In this document: positions 42,259 to 54,721 of the stretch, piece by piece
Position numbering within the stretch: the stretch's first letter is position 1
How the letters are laid out: each line of letters opens with the position of its first letter
Assembly (NCBI RefSeq): GCF_004339675.1
Contig: NZ_SLVM01000006.1
Span: 101,379 to 165,378, forward strand
Source of the DNA: Rhodovulum steppense
GTDB lineage: Bacteria > Pseudomonadota > Alphaproteobacteria > Rhodobacterales > Rhodobacteraceae
Length of the DNA: 64,000 bases
Direction: 5' to 3'
Position numbers and translations under genes: made by a program
Notes under the pieces: generated by a model
What the model saw: only the letters and a program-made list of their open reading frames with translations
The model's database searches: none
What the model was told of the DNA's origin: nothing

Positions 42259-44187
42259 TCAAGCCCCTTCATCGCCCTCCTCGGGGATCACCCTCAGCCG
42301 CAACTCGCGCAGTTGCTCGTTCGTGGGCAGCGTGGGCGCCCCCATCATCAGGTCCTCGGCGCGCTGGTTCATCGGGAACATGATGACCTCGCGGATGTTC
42401 ATCTCGTCGGCCAGCAGCATCACGATCCGGTCGATCCCCGCGGCACAGCCCCCGTGCGGCGGCGGGCCGAAGCGGAAGGCGTTGACAAGGCTGGGGAACC
42501 GGCTGCGCACCTCGTCCTCGGCGTAACCGGCGAGGCTGAACGCCTTGAACATGACGTCCAGCCGATGGTTCCGGATCGCGCCCGAGATCAGTTCATAGCC
42601 GTTGCAGGCCAGGTCGTACTGATAGCCCAGCACCTCCAGCGGATCGCCCTCCAGCGCCGCCATGCCGCCCTGGGGCATCGAGAACGGGTTGTGGCTGAAG
42701 TCGATCGCGCCGGTTTCGGGGTCCTTTTCATACATCGGGAAATCGACGATCCAGCAGAAGGCGAAGCGGTCCTTGTCGGTCAGCCCCAGTTCCTCGCCGA
42801 TGACGTTGCGCGCGCGCCCCGCCACGGCCTCGAACGCCGAGGGTTTGCCGCCGAGGAAGAAGGCGGCGTCGCCCTTGCCGAGGCCCAGTTGCTGGCGGAT
42901 CGCCTCGGTGCGCTCGGGGCCGATGTTCTTGGCGAGGGGGCCCGCAGCTTCCATCCAATGACCGTTGCCCAAGTCAATCCGTTCGGATTTCCACTGCTCT
43001 AGTCTTTCAAGTGCTCTGCCATAGTGCGCGTTCGTCGACTGATCCGGAGCAATATCGCCGTCATCGTCAGCAAAACCGAAGAAGTCCAAACCGGGCTGCT
43101 CCACCTCGCGCCAGAAGATATACCCCATCCCCGGCAGCCCTTCCTTCTGGGCAAAGGCGTTCATGCGGTCGCAGAACTTGCGCGAGCCGCCGCCGGGGGC
43201 GGGGATGGCGCGGATCTCGGTGCCGTCCTGTTCCAGCAGTTTCGCGAAGATCGCGAAGCCCGAGCCGCGGAAATGCTCGGACACGTCCTGCATCCTGATC
43301 GGGTTGCGCAGGTCGGGCTTGTCGGTGCCGTACCAGCGCGCGGCGTCGGCATAGCTGATCTGCGGCCAGTGCTGGTCGACCCTGTGGCCGCCACCGAATT
43401 CCTCGAACACGCCCGCGATCACCGGCTGGACGGTGTCGAACACGTCCTGCTGGGTGGCAAAGCTCATCTCCATGTCAAGCTGGTAGAAATCGGTGGGGCT
43501 GCGGTCGGCGCGCGGATCCTCGTCGCGGAAACAGGGCGCGATCTGGAAATAGCGGTCGAAGCCCGAGACCATGATCAGCTGCTTGAAGATCTGCGGCGCC
43601 TGCGGCAGCGCGTAGAACCGCCCCGGATGCAGGCGCGAGGGCACGAGGAAGTCGCGCGCGCCCTCGGGCGAGGACGCGGTGATGATCGGCGTCTGGTATT
43701 CGCGGAACCCCTTGTCCCACATCCGTCGGCGGATCGAGGCCACCACGTCCGAGCGCAGCTTCATGTTGGCCTGCATGCTGTCGCGGCGCAGGTCGAGGTA
43801 GCGATAGCGCAGCCGCGTTTCCTCGGGGTAGTCCTGATCGCCGAAGACCATCAGCGGCAGTTCCTCGGCCTGGCCCAGAACCTCGACCTCGCGGATGAAG
43901 ACCTCGATCTCGCCGGTCGGCAGTTTCGGGTTCACCAGGCTTTCATCGCGTGCCTTCACCAGCCCGTCGATGCGGATGCACCATTCGCTGCGCAGCTTTT
44001 CCACCGCGGCAAAGGCGGGGCTGTCGCTGTCGGCCAGCACCTGCGTGACGCCGTAATGGTCGCGCAGGTCGATGAACAGCACGCCGCCATGGTCGCGCAC
44101 CCGGTTCACCCAGCCCGACAGGCGAACGGTTTCGCCGACATTGGCCTTGGTCAGCTCGGCGCAGGTATGGCTGCGGAAGGGGTGCAT
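42259..44187 (-). CDS. aspS: Aspartyl-tRNA synthetase with an insertion in the GAD domain
   Basis: A 642-residue class II synthetase that charges tRNA(Asp), or tRNA(Asp/Asn) if non-discriminating. An N-terminal OB fold binds the anticodon ([15 protein letters not shown]). Motif 2 ([10 protein letters not shown]) and motif 3 near the C-terminus (GIDRIVMLL) are intact. The usual bacterial enzyme is about 590 residues. The excess lies at residues 361-411, between GYIFWR and [12 protein letters not shown] in the GAD region. This segment is encoded at 42955-43107 by DNA of about 52% G+C, lower than the rest. The start is the ATG at 44187 ([12 protein letters not shown]). Confidence 0.95.
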   Translation of the reverse strand: MHPFRSHTCAELTKANVGETVRLSGWVNRVRDHGGVLFIDLRDHYGVTQVLADSDSPAFAAVEKLRSEWCIRIDGLVKARDESLVNPKLPTGEIEVFIREVEVLGQAEELPLMVFGDQDYPEETRLRYRYLDLRRDSMQANMKLRSDVVASIRRRMWDKGFREYQTPIITASSPEGARDFLVPSRLHPGRFYALPQAPQIFKQLIMVSGFDRYFQIAPCFRDEDPRADRSPTDFYQLDMEMSFATQQDVFDTVQPVIAGVFEEFGGGHRVDQHWPQISYADAARWYGTDKPDLRNPIRMQDVSEHFRGSGFAIFAKLLEQDGTEIRAIPAPGGGSRKFCDRMNAFAQKEGLPGMGYIFWREVEQPGLDFFGFADDDGDIAPDQSTNAHYGRALERLEQWKSERIDLGNGHWMEAAGPLAKNIGPERTEAIRQQLGLGKGDAAFFLGGKPSAFEAVAGRARNVIGEELGLTDKDRFAFCWIVDFPMYEKDPETGAIDFSHNPFSMPQGGMAALEGDPLEVLGYQYDLACNGYELISGAIRNHRLDVMFKAFSLAGYAEDEVRSRFPSLVNAFRFGPPPHGGCAAGIDRIVMLLADEMNIREVIMFPMNQRAEDLMMGAPTLPTNEQLRELRLRVIPEEGDEGA

Positions 44188-44267
44188 CGGGCGATCCTTC
44201 GGGATTGGGACAGGTCCGCGCCGATACACCCCCGATGGGGGCCGAAGTCAAGGGGAGGCAGGGCCCC

Positions 44268-44867
44268 TCAGCCGCGGGTGATCTCGAACCGGCAGAGCGG
44301 GGCGCCGGTCGCGGCGCAGGCGGTTTCGCGGGTGCGCAGCCGCTTGTCCACCAGCGTCTGGAACAGCCGGTCGAACACCGCCTCGTGCCAGCCGCAGATC
44401 GGGTGGGGCGCATGTTCGCCCCGGATCAGCGGGTTGTCGGTCAGTTCGAACACCAGCGGCCGGGTCGAGACGACGCGGAACGCGCCCGATCCGGCGAAGG
44501 TCCAGCTATGCTTGGCGATCGCCTTGGCCAGCACCGGCGCGGCCAGCGCGGGCGGCAACGCCTTCAGCAGCTTTTGCGCAAGCGGCGGGATACGGTGGGC
44601 AAGGATATAGTCCCCGGTCCGCGCACCCGCCTCCCGCAGGAGGTCGGGCGCGCGGCCGGGCAGGCGGCGGCGCAGCGCATGATGCATGGCGGCGGCCGGT
44701 CCCTCGTCCATGAGGCCGGTATCCGACGGGGGCGCATCAAGGCCCGCCGCCTCAAGCATCTCGTCGCGAAGCGCCGCTCCGCCCGCCGTCTCCAGCACAG
44801 GGAGAAGCTGGAGAACGGCATTCGGTCCGATCCGGCCGGAACCATGGCCGGACAGGCTGTCCTTCAT
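44268..44867 (-). CDS. bchJ: Bacteriochlorophyll biosynthesis protein BchJ (V4R-type)
   Basis: A 199-residue protein with a V4R-like domain; the C-terminal half ([34 protein letters not shown]) is typical of BchJ. It was named as a 4-vinyl reductase. Later work gave the main reductase activity to other proteins and suggested that BchJ helps carry or process chlorophyllide precursors. Its start overlaps bchE by four bases, the same bchE-bchJ order known from Rhodobacter. It supports bacteriochlorophyll a synthesis. Confidence 0.82.
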   Translation of the reverse strand: MKDSLSGHGSGRIGPNAVLQLLPVLETAGGAALRDEMLEAAGLDAPPSDTGLMDEGPAAAMHHALRRRLPGRAPDLLREAGARTGDYILAHRIPPLAQKLLKALPPALAAPVLAKAIAKHSWTFAGSGAFRVVSTRPLVFELTDNPLIRGEHAPHPICGWHEAVFDRLFQTLVDKRLRTRETACAATGAPLCRFEITRG

Positions 44868-46507
44868 CTTGCGTCTTCCAGTTGCTGGTCGCCGCCGCCG
44901 CAGACCTTGACCTCGGACGCGCCGCCCTCGGTGGGCATCTTGAAGGAGTTATCCTTGGACTTGCGCTTGGCCGCAGCCTGCGCCGCCTTGTCGGCCGAGG
45001 ACACCCAGTCGTCGATCTGCGCCTGGGCGGGCTGGCGGGTCATGTCGAACTCGAACTTGACCTTGTCCTTGGATTGCGGACCCCAGTAGTTGTTCTTGCC
45101 CAGATCGTAGAAGGTCCGCCCGACGCCCGCCTTGAGGAACGCCTTGAGACAGCCCAGCAGGTAACGCCGACGGAACCCGGTGCCGCGCCACGGATAGTGG
45201 AACAGCGCCTTGCGCATGTAGAACCGGCGATAGTTGTTCATCACCCGGTCCAGAAGCTCGGCACGGTCCATCGCCTCGGGCTTCATGATCGGGTTCACGA
45301 AGTTGTAGCGCGAGTAGTCGAAGACCTCGACCTTGTTGTGCAACTCCTGGAACAGCGGCGTGAAGGGCCAGGGCGTGTACATCGCCCAGTTCGCCAGGTC
45401 CGGCTGCCAGTCCCAGGCCATCTGGAAGGTCTCTTCCAGCGTCTCGGGGGTCTCGTTGTCCAGCCCGACGATGAACTGCGCCTCGGTCAGGATGTCGGCC
45501 TCGCGCAGCAACTGGATCGCGCGCTTGTTGTCCTCGACCCGGGTTTCCTTGTTGAACTGGTCAAGCTTCAGCTGCGCCGCCGCCTCGGTGCCGAGGCTGA
45601 TATGGACGAGACCGGCCTTGCGGTAGAAGGGCAGCAATTCCTCGTCGCGCAGGATGTCGGTGACGCGGGTGTTGATGCCCCACTTGACCTTGTCGGGCAG
45701 GCCGCGGTCGATCAGTTCCTGGCAGAAGGCGATGAACTTCTTGCGGTTGATCGTGGGTTCCTCGTCCGCAAGGATGAAGAAGCCGACCTGGTGCTTGTTC
45801 ACCAGTTCCTCGATCTCGTCGACCACCAGTTTCGGGTCGCGGATGCGGTAGTCGCGCCAGAATTTCCACTGCGAGCAGAACGAGCAGGTGAACGGGCAGC
45901 CGCGCGCCATGTTCGGGATGGCCACCCGGCAGTTGAGCGGGATGTAGATGTATTTCTCCCACTCCAGGATATCCCAGTCGGGCTTGATCGCATCGACATT
46001 CTTGATCGTGGGCGCGGCAGCGGTGGCCACGATCTCGTCACCGTCGAGGAAGGCCAGACCCTTGATGTCGCGGCGGCTTTCCGGCCATTTGCCGTCCCGG
46101 ATCGCGTTCATCAGCTCGACGACGATCTCTTCGCCCTCGCCGCGGACGATCACATCGACCCAGGGGGCCTCGGACAGGACCTGCTTGAACATGAAGGTGG
46201 CATGGATGCCGCCCAGCACGCGCACCGCGTTCGGCACTTCTTCCTTGGCGATTTCCAGCAACCGCTCGGCGGCATAGATCGACGGCGTGATCGAGGTCGT
46301 GGCGACGACATCGGGCCGCAATTCCTTCAGTTGCGCGCGAACCACATCCTCGGAAAGGTTGTTCGTCATCGCGTCGATGAAGACGATGTCGTCATATCCC
46401 GCCACCCGCAGCGCGCCGGTCAGGTAGGCTACCCAGGCCGGGGGCCAGTTGCCCGCAATCTCGGCACCGCCGGACTTGTAGTTGGGATGCAAAAAGACAA
46501 TGCGCAT
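44864..46507 (-). CDS. bchE: Anaerobic Mg-protoporphyrin IX monomethyl ester cyclase BchE
   Basis: A 547-residue oxygen-independent cyclase that forms the fifth (isocyclic) ring of bacteriochlorophyll. The N-terminal cobalamin-binding domain starts [17 protein letters not shown]. The radical-SAM [4Fe-4S] motif is [12 protein letters not shown] (CxxxCxxC) near residue 202. The C-terminal extension carries YYWGPQ-like [17 protein letters not shown] precedes the ATG at 46507. FnrL- and PpsR-like sites upstream fit induction when oxygen falls. It shows that the organism can make bacteriochlorophyll without oxygen. Confidence 0.95.
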   Translation of the reverse strand: MRIVFLHPNYKSGGAEIAGNWPPAWVAYLTGALRVAGYDDIVFIDAMTNNLSEDVVRAQLKELRPDVVATTSITPSIYAAERLLEIAKEEVPNAVRVLGGIHATFMFKQVLSEAPWVDVIVRGEGEEIVVELMNAIRDGKWPESRRDIKGLAFLDGDEIVATAAAPTIKNVDAIKPDWDILEWEKYIYIPLNCRVAIPNMARGCPFTCSFCSQWKFWRDYRIRDPKLVVDEIEELVNKHQVGFFILADEEPTINRKKFIAFCQELIDRGLPDKVKWGINTRVTDILRDEELLPFYRKAGLVHISLGTEAAAQLKLDQFNKETRVEDNKRAIQLLREADILTEAQFIVGLDNETPETLEETFQMAWDWQPDLANWAMYTPWPFTPLFQELHNKVEVFDYSRYNFVNPIMKPEAMDRAELLDRVMNNYRRFYMRKALFHYPWRGTGFRRRYLLGCLKAFLKAGVGRTFYDLGKNNYWGPQSKDKVKFEFDMTRQPAQAQIDDWVSSADKAAQAAAKRKSKDNSFKMPTEGGASEVKVCGGGDQQLEDAR

Positions 46508-46549
46508 GGATCGACTCCCCTGTTTCGCGGGACAACATGACACATCCGC

Positions 46550-46567
46550 TGTCAACCTGAATTGACA
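46550..46567. promoter_or_regulatory. PpsR/CrtJ-type box upstream of bchE
   Basis: TGTCAACCTGAATTGACA fits the TGT-N12-ACA consensus of the aerobic photosynthesis repressor PpsR/CrtJ. It is centred about 52 bases before the bchE start. A second TGT-type site is hinted at 46521-46537 with an 11-base spacer. PpsR usually binds two sites together. Confidence 0.6.
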
Positions 46568-46575
46568 CAAGTCAA
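46562..46575. promoter_or_regulatory. FnrL-type box upstream of bchE
   Basis: TTGAC-ACAA-GTCAA is a perfect FNR-type inverted repeat (family consensus TTGAY-N4-RTCAA). It overlaps the PpsR-like box by six bases. FnrL would activate bchE when oxygen is low. Confidence 0.6.
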
Positions 46576-46610
46576 ATCGGTGTCAGCTTCGCCCACCGGC
46601 CGGACGCGGG

Positions 46611-47282
46611 TCAGAACGGACGTTCTATGTTGCCGGAATAAAAGAACATTCCCAGCCCCGCGGCGAACACGATCCAGCCCGCAACGCTGTGCAGAACGAC
46701 CGCCATGGGGAAATTCCGTCTGGATTCATAGGCCCAGGCGAAGGCGATTCCACCGCAGAAGGTCATCGCCGCCACGATCCAGCTCCAGAACATCAGATGC
46801 GCCAGCGAGAACAGCGCGGCGTTCAGGACGATCGCGGGCCACAGACCCGGCAGAAGCGGCCCGTAGCGCCGGAAGAAGAGCGGGCGGAACACGATCTCCT
46901 GCGGCAGCGCCGAAAGCGGCGGGTAAAGCAGCATGACCGCCACGAACAGCGCCGGCTGCTCGCGCGGCAGGATCAGTGCCTGTTCGGGCGCACGCAGCGC
47001 GACGACCGTCCCCGCCACCGCAGCGGTCAGCAGCGCGAACAGCCCGACCGCGCGCCAGCCGATCCGGTCCAGTCCGCGGACAAGCCCGGACCAGCGGAAC
47101 CCCTCGGTGACATGCAGCAGCACAAGCCCCAGCGCGGTCACGCCGAACAGCGCCGGAAACAGCGCCGAAGGCGGCAACAGGAACGCCATGACCAGCGGCG
47201 CAGCAAGGAAAAGCGCACCGAACTCCGCCCAGAGCCGCGCGCGCGAGGGCACGCGCTTGTCCATCCGCAGGCTTTCGGTCAT
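46611..47282 (-). CDS. CPBP-family intramembrane metalloprotease
   Basis: A 223-residue membrane protein with about six helices and the CPBP (CAAX/Abi) signature: LPQEIVFRPLFFRRYG near residue 124 (catalytic Glu and Arg), then a His in SLAHLMFWSW. Members are prenyl-protein-type proteases or bacteriocin-immunity-like proteins; the substrate here is unknown. GAGAGGG lies just before the ATG at 47282. Divergent from the GT87 gene. It lies upstream of bchE on the same strand but the bchE regulatory sites fall in the gap. Confidence 0.8.
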   Translation of the reverse strand: MTESLRMDKRVPSRARLWAEFGALFLAAPLVMAFLLPPSALFPALFGVTALGLVLLHVTEGFRWSGLVRGLDRIGWRAVGLFALLTAAVAGTVVALRAPEQALILPREQPALFVAVMLLYPPLSALPQEIVFRPLFFRRYGPLLPGLWPAIVLNAALFSLAHLMFWSWIVAAMTFCGGIAFAWAYESRRNFPMAVVLHSVAGWIVFAAGLGMFFYSGNIERPF

Positions 47283-47473
47283 CGCCCTCTCCGCTGCACC
47301 GCCCGGTCACCGGAAAGGACCTAGCTGCGATCCCACCGGGTCTCCAGTCCGGGCCGGACCTCCCGCCATCACATTGCCGCATGCCGGGCCTGTCCGCGCG
47401 AAAGGGATTGTAAAGGCGCGCCGTTCTACGCTGTCACCTCTTTCTCACGGCAATTGACAGGCAGATATTTCGC

Positions 47474-48787
47474 ATGTTCCGGACAAGGACCGCCACCGCG
47501 CCGCCCCCCCTTTCGGCAAGCATCCTGCGGGCCGCCCCCATCGTTCTGGGCACGACGGTCCTGGGCCTCGCCATCCTCGGCTTCCTCGACATTCCGCGGA
47601 TTTCGGGCGATCTGCTTCCGCTCTGGCTGGCAGGACAGGCCTTTGCCGAGGGCGCGCCGGGAGAGGTCTATGCCCCGGTCGAACCCGTCTTCCGCATGCT
47701 GCCCCCCGACAGCTGGGCCGAGCGGGCGCGCGCGGCGGGCTATGAGGGGTTCGTCTATCCCTTCGTCTACCCCCCGCTCTGGGCCTGGGTCTTCGGGCTG
47801 ATCGGGCGGATCGCCGACTTCCAGACGCTTGCCGGGCTGGCCAGCATCGTCAATCCGGCCCTGCTTCTGGCGACCTGCCTGCTGGCATGGCGGGCCAGCG
47901 GCGCGCCATCGGGCGTCCTGACCCATGTCGCAGTCGCGCTGGTGCTTCTGCTGATGACGCCGGTCGGCGTGATCGCCATCCTTCAGAATCAGGCCCAGAT
48001 CCTCGTCGCGTTTCTGGTCGTCCTGGCGCTTGAACGGGCGCAGGCGAACCGCCCGGTCAGCGCGGGCGCGGCGCTGGCGCTGGCGGCCTCGATCAAGCTG
48101 TTCCCGGCGATCTTCGCCCTGTTCTGGCTCGCCTCGGGCGAGCGGCGGGCCTTCACCGCCTTTGCCGGCGTGGGGCTGGGGCTCGGCCTGATGTCGCTCG
48201 CCGTCGCGGGCTGGCCGCTGCATGCCGAGTTTCTGGCGCATGTCTCGGCAATCGGGCGGACCGGCTTCTTCAGTCCGCTCTCGTTCAGCCTCGACGGGGT
48301 GCTGGCCAAGTACATGACCGGGGCGCCGATCGAGGTGTTGCTGGGCCATACCGCCCCCGGGACCGAAGTGCCGCGCAGGATCACGGTCGCCGAAAAGGGT
48401 CCGGCGCTGGTCCTTGCCGGGCAGGCGGCGCTTCTGCTGCTGACAGCGGGTTTTGCCTGGGCGATGGCGCGCGCCAGGCAGGCGGCACGCAACGCCGCGC
48501 TCTGGCCCGCCGCGCTGGCGCTGTTCCCGCTGATCGGACCGATCGCCTGGGGCTATTATTTCATCGCCGCCACCGCCTTCGCCCCTACCCTGCTGTCACG
48601 TCTCGGAATGGCCCGGGGCGCGGCCGTGCTGGTCGTCGTGTTCGGTCCGATCCATGTCTGGGCACTGCCGGGAATGCAGGCGCTCGGCACCGATTTCCAG
48701 CTTCTCGGCGCGGTGCTGTTCCTGATCCTCGGCCTCACGTTCCTCGTCGCGGCCCGGACAGGACCGGAACGCAGCGGAAAAACCTGA
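47474..48787 (+). CDS. GT87/DUF2029 polyprenyl-phosphate-dependent glycosyltransferase
   Basis: A 437-residue integral membrane protein with about ten helices. The first periplasmic loop holds the acidic [17 protein letters not shown] later [11 protein letters not shown] is typical of the DUF2029 (GT87, mannosyl/arabinosyltransferase-like) family. It uses a lipid-linked sugar to glycosylate a lipid or polymer at the outer face of the inner membrane. The product is unknown. No close TTGACA-type promoter at a usable distance was found; carB follows after 71 bases. Confidence 0.75.
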   Translation: MFRTRTATAPPPLSASILRAAPIVLGTTVLGLAILGFLDIPRISGDLLPLWLAGQAFAEGAPGEVYAPVEPVFRMLPPDSWAERARAAGYEGFVYPFVYPPLWAWVFGLIGRIADFQTLAGLASIVNPALLLATCLLAWRASGAPSGVLTHVAVALVLLLMTPVGVIAILQNQAQILVAFLVVLALERAQANRPVSAGAALALAASIKLFPAIFALFWLASGERRAFTAFAGVGLGLGLMSLAVAGWPLHAEFLAHVSAIGRTGFFSPLSFSLDGVLAKYMTGAPIEVLLGHTAPGTEVPRRITVAEKGPALVLAGQAALLLLTAGFAWAMARARQAARNAALWPAALALFPLIGPIAWGYYFIAATAFAPTLLSRLGMARGAAVLVVVFGPIHVWALPGMQALGTDFQLLGAVLFLILGLTFLVAARTGPERSGKT

Positions 48788-48858
48788 GCCCTGCCCTTGC
48801 GTGCCCCCGGCGCTTGTCTATAACCCCCAGCAATTTGCCAGCCCCGGGGGAAAGACCC

Positions 48859-52086
<3,228 letters not shown>

Positions 52087-52171
52087 CCCCTTCAGGCGCC
52101 CGCACGGGCGATTGACGCCCCGGCGATTGGATGCGAGCCTTCCCGCCGCAAGCATTGGGAGGATGCGCAGC

Positions 52172-53158
52172 GTGAGGATCGCGATCACCGGCGCGGCCGG
52201 GTTTCTGGGGCAGATGCTGGTCACGGCCCTGTCCGCGCGCGACACGCTTGCCCTGAATGGCGAGCCGCGCCGCATTTCGGCGATCATCGCCAATGACATC
52301 GCGGCCGAACCGCTTGACCGGCTGGCCCGGCTGCGCCGCGTCCATGCCCTGCCCGGCGCCTTGTCCGCCCCCGCCACGCTGGCCCGGCTGGCCGAGGACA
52401 GCCCCGATCTGGTGATCCATCTGGCCGCCGTGGTCTCGGGCCAGGCCGAGGCCGATTTCGACCTCGGCATGGCGGTCAACCTGCACGGCACCGTCGATCT
52501 GGTGAATGCCTGCCGCGCGATGCGCCGCCCGCCGGTGCTGATCTTCGCCTCGTCCGTGGCGGTGTTTTCCTGCACCGCGAATGACACGATCACCGAGGAC
52601 ACCCCGCCCGCGCCGCGCTCCTCCTACGGCACGCAAAAGCTGATGGGCGAATTGCTGGTCCGCGACGCCACCCGCCGGGGCTTCATCCATGGCCGGTCGC
52701 TGCGCTTTCCCACCATCGCGGTGCGCCCCGGCGTCCCCAACCGCGCGGCTTCGGGCTTTGCCAGCGGCATCCTGCGCGACCCGCTGGCCGGGCAGCCCGC
52801 CGATCTGCCCGTGGGGCGTGACTTGCGACTGCATCTTGGCTCGCCCGCCCGGGCGCTTGACCATATCCTGAGGGCCGCGGCGCTGGCGCAGGAGGCGCTG
52901 GGCGGCGAGCCGACGATCACCCTTCCGGGCATTTCCGTCACCGTGGGCGAGATGATCGACACGCTGGCCCGGCTTGCCGGGCCCGAAACCGCCGCCCTGA
53001 TCCGCCCCGCCCCCGACCCCGCGACCGAGGCCATCGTCGCAAGCTGGCCCGGCGGGATCGACACGCCCCGCGCCCGCGCGCTGGACTTTGCACCCAATGC
53101 CGATTTCGCCGAACTTCTGCGCGAACACATGGACCGCAGGGGCGTAGCTGCGGCCTGA
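52172..53158 (+). CDS. denD: D-erythronate dehydrogenase DenD (extended SDR)
   Basis: A 328-residue NAD-dependent short-chain dehydrogenase with the Rossmann motif ITGAAGFLGQ at the N-terminus and the active-site YGTQK. The length and order fit DenD, which oxidises D-erythronate to 2-oxo-tetronate. The start is a GTG at 52172. GGGAGG lies nine bases before it but only one base before the ATG at 52163, so the GTG is better placed. It heads a cluster with a TRAP transporter and OtnI, the next enzyme. Confidence 0.82.
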   Translation: MRIAITGAAGFLGQMLVTALSARDTLALNGEPRRISAIIANDIAAEPLDRLARLRRVHALPGALSAPATLARLAEDSPDLVIHLAAVVSGQAEADFDLGMAVNLHGTVDLVNACRAMRRPPVLIFASSVAVFSCTANDTITEDTPPAPRSSYGTQKLMGELLVRDATRRGFIHGRSLRFPTIAVRPGVPNRAASGFASGILRDPLAGQPADLPVGRDLRLHLGSPARALDHILRAAALAQEALGGEPTITLPGISVTVGEMIDTLARLAGPETAALIRPAPDPATEAIVASWPGGIDTPRARALDFAPNADFAELLREHMDRRGVAAA

Positions 53159-53187
53159 AAGACCGGAAAAACCAAGGGAGGAGACCC

Positions 53188-54156
53188 ATGAAACACGTCC
53201 TGATCGGCACCATCGCCGCGCTTGCGCTGACCACCGCCGCCGAGGCCCAGCAAAAGATCGTGGTCGGCCATTCGCTGTCGCCGACCTCGCATTACGGCGT
53301 CGGCGCGCAGGCCTTCATCGACACGCTGACCGAGCTTTCGGGCGGCGCCTTCACCGGCGAACAGGCCCCCGCGGGCCAGCTGGGCGGCGAGCGCGACATG
53401 ATCGAGGGCTTGCAGATCGGCTCGATGGACGTGGTCATCACCTCGACCGGCCCCCTGGGCAATTTCGTGCCCGAGATCTTCGCGCTCGACCTGCCCTTCC
53501 TGTTCCGCGACTACGACCATGCCCGCAAGGTGCTGGATGGCGAGATCGGGCAGGAATTGCTGGACAAGATCGGCGAGAACACCCTCGTGGGCCTCGCCTG
53601 GACCGAGAACGGCTTTCGCCATGTGACCAATTCCCAGCGCCCGGTGCGCACGCCCGAGGACCTGCAGGGGCTGAAGCTGCGCACCATGGAAAACAAGGTC
53701 CACATGGCCGCCTTCACCGGCATGGGCGCCGCCCCCACGCCGATGGCCTTCCCCGAATTGTTCGGCGCGATGCAACAGGGCGTCGTGGACGGGCAGGAAA
53801 ACCCGGTCACCGTCATCACCGCGGCCAAGTTCTGGGAGGTGCAGAAATACGTCTCGCTCACGGGGCATGTCTATTCCCCCGCCGTCGTGCTGGCCGCGCC
53901 CGCGCTTTATGACGGGCTCAGCGACGAACAGAAGGACTGGTTCCTTCAGGCCGCCCGCGCATCCGCCGCCGCAACCCGGGCCGAGGTCAACCGGCTGGAG
54001 GAAGAAGGCGTCGCCATGCTGATCGAAAACGGGATGGAGGTCATCACCGAGATCGACAAGGCCCCCTTTGCCGCGCTGGCCGAGCAATCCTCCTATGCCG
54101 TCTATACCGACCAATACGGCACCGAGATGGTCGAGCGGATCAAGGCGGTCGAGTGA
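53188..54156 (+). CDS. dctP: TRAP transporter solute-binding protein (DctP type)
   Basis: A 322-residue periplasmic binding protein with a Sec signal peptide (cleavage after AEA, about residue 20). It has the DctP family stretch KLRTMENKVHMAAFTGMGAAPTP split around residue 170, including the Arg that binds the ligand carboxylate. AGGGAGGAG precedes the ATG. With flanking denD and otnI the ligand is probably a four-carbon sugar acid such as erythronate or threonate. Confidence 0.9.
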   Translation: MKHVLIGTIAALALTTAAEAQQKIVVGHSLSPTSHYGVGAQAFIDTLTELSGGAFTGEQAPAGQLGGERDMIEGLQIGSMDVVITSTGPLGNFVPEIFALDLPFLFRDYDHARKVLDGEIGQELLDKIGENTLVGLAWTENGFRHVTNSQRPVRTPEDLQGLKLRTMENKVHMAAFTGMGAAPTPMAFPELFGAMQQGVVDGQENPVTVITAAKFWEVQKYVSLTGHVYSPAVVLAAPALYDGLSDEQKDWFLQAARASAAATRAEVNRLEEEGVAMLIENGMEVITEIDKAPFAALAEQSSYAVYTDQYGTEMVERIKAVE

Positions 54157-54177
54157 CCCCGTACCCCACGGTCCGGC

Positions 54178-54199
54178 CCGGCGCAGCCCCCTGCGCCGG
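54178..54199 (+). terminator. Hairpin between dctP and dctQ
   Basis: CCGGCGCAG-CCCC-CTGCGCCGG is a perfect nine-base-pair stem in the 67-base gap. Such stems after binding-protein genes often stabilise the upstream mRNA or partly stop transcription, so that more binding protein than membrane subunit is made. Confidence 0.55.
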
Positions 54200-54223
54200 T
54201 GCTGCGGCAGCCACGGCAAGCCC

Positions 54224-54721
54224 ATGACCCTGTTCCTGCGGATCGAGGCGGTCACCACCCGCATCGCGCTGTGGCTCGCGATCCTGTTCCTGCTGATCGC
54301 GGCCGCACTCGCGCTCTATCAGGTGACGGCACGCTTCGTCTTCGGCACGCCCTCGACATGGTCCGAGGTGGTCACGCGCTCCGCGATGATCTGGTCGGTC
54401 TTCCTGGGCGTCGCGCCCGCCTTTCGCGAAGGCGCGATGATCGCGGTCGGGATCGTGCAGACCGCCCTGCCCCGCCGCCTGGGCCGCGCGCTTTACCAGC
54501 TTTCGATGATCCTGACGCTGAGCTTCTTTTCCATCCTGCTCTGGCAGGGCTGGGCCATGACCGGCCGGGTGATGCGCCAGAAGCTTGCCGCGCTCGATAT
54601 TTCCATCGCCTGGGTCTATGCCGCGCTTCCCGTGGGCTCCGCCTTCATCCTGATCGCCGTTCTGGGCTGCATGATCCGCGCATGGCAGGGCATCGGCGAC
54701 CCGCTGGAGTCCCCCCGATGA
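54224..54721 (+). CDS. dctQ: TRAP transporter small membrane subunit (DctQ type)
   Basis: A 165-residue protein with four hydrophobic helices and the DctQ stretch TPSTWSEVVTRSAMIWSVFLG. It pairs with the large permease, whose ATG overlaps its stop by four bases (ATGA). The start at 54224 (MTLFLRIEAVTTR) is the first methionine before the first helix. Confidence 0.9.
   Translation: MTLFLRIEAVTTRIALWLAILFLLIAAALALYQVTARFVFGTPSTWSEVVTRSAMIWSVFLGVAPAFREGAMIAVGIVQTALPRRLGRALYQLSMILTLSFFSILLWQGWAMTGRVMRQKLAALDISIAWVYAALPVGSAFILIAVLGCMIRAWQGIGDPLESPR

Noticed and set aside
47454..47459. TTGACA just upstream of the GT87 gene as a promoter
   Set aside because: It lies only 15 bases before the start codon, leaving no room for a -10 element.
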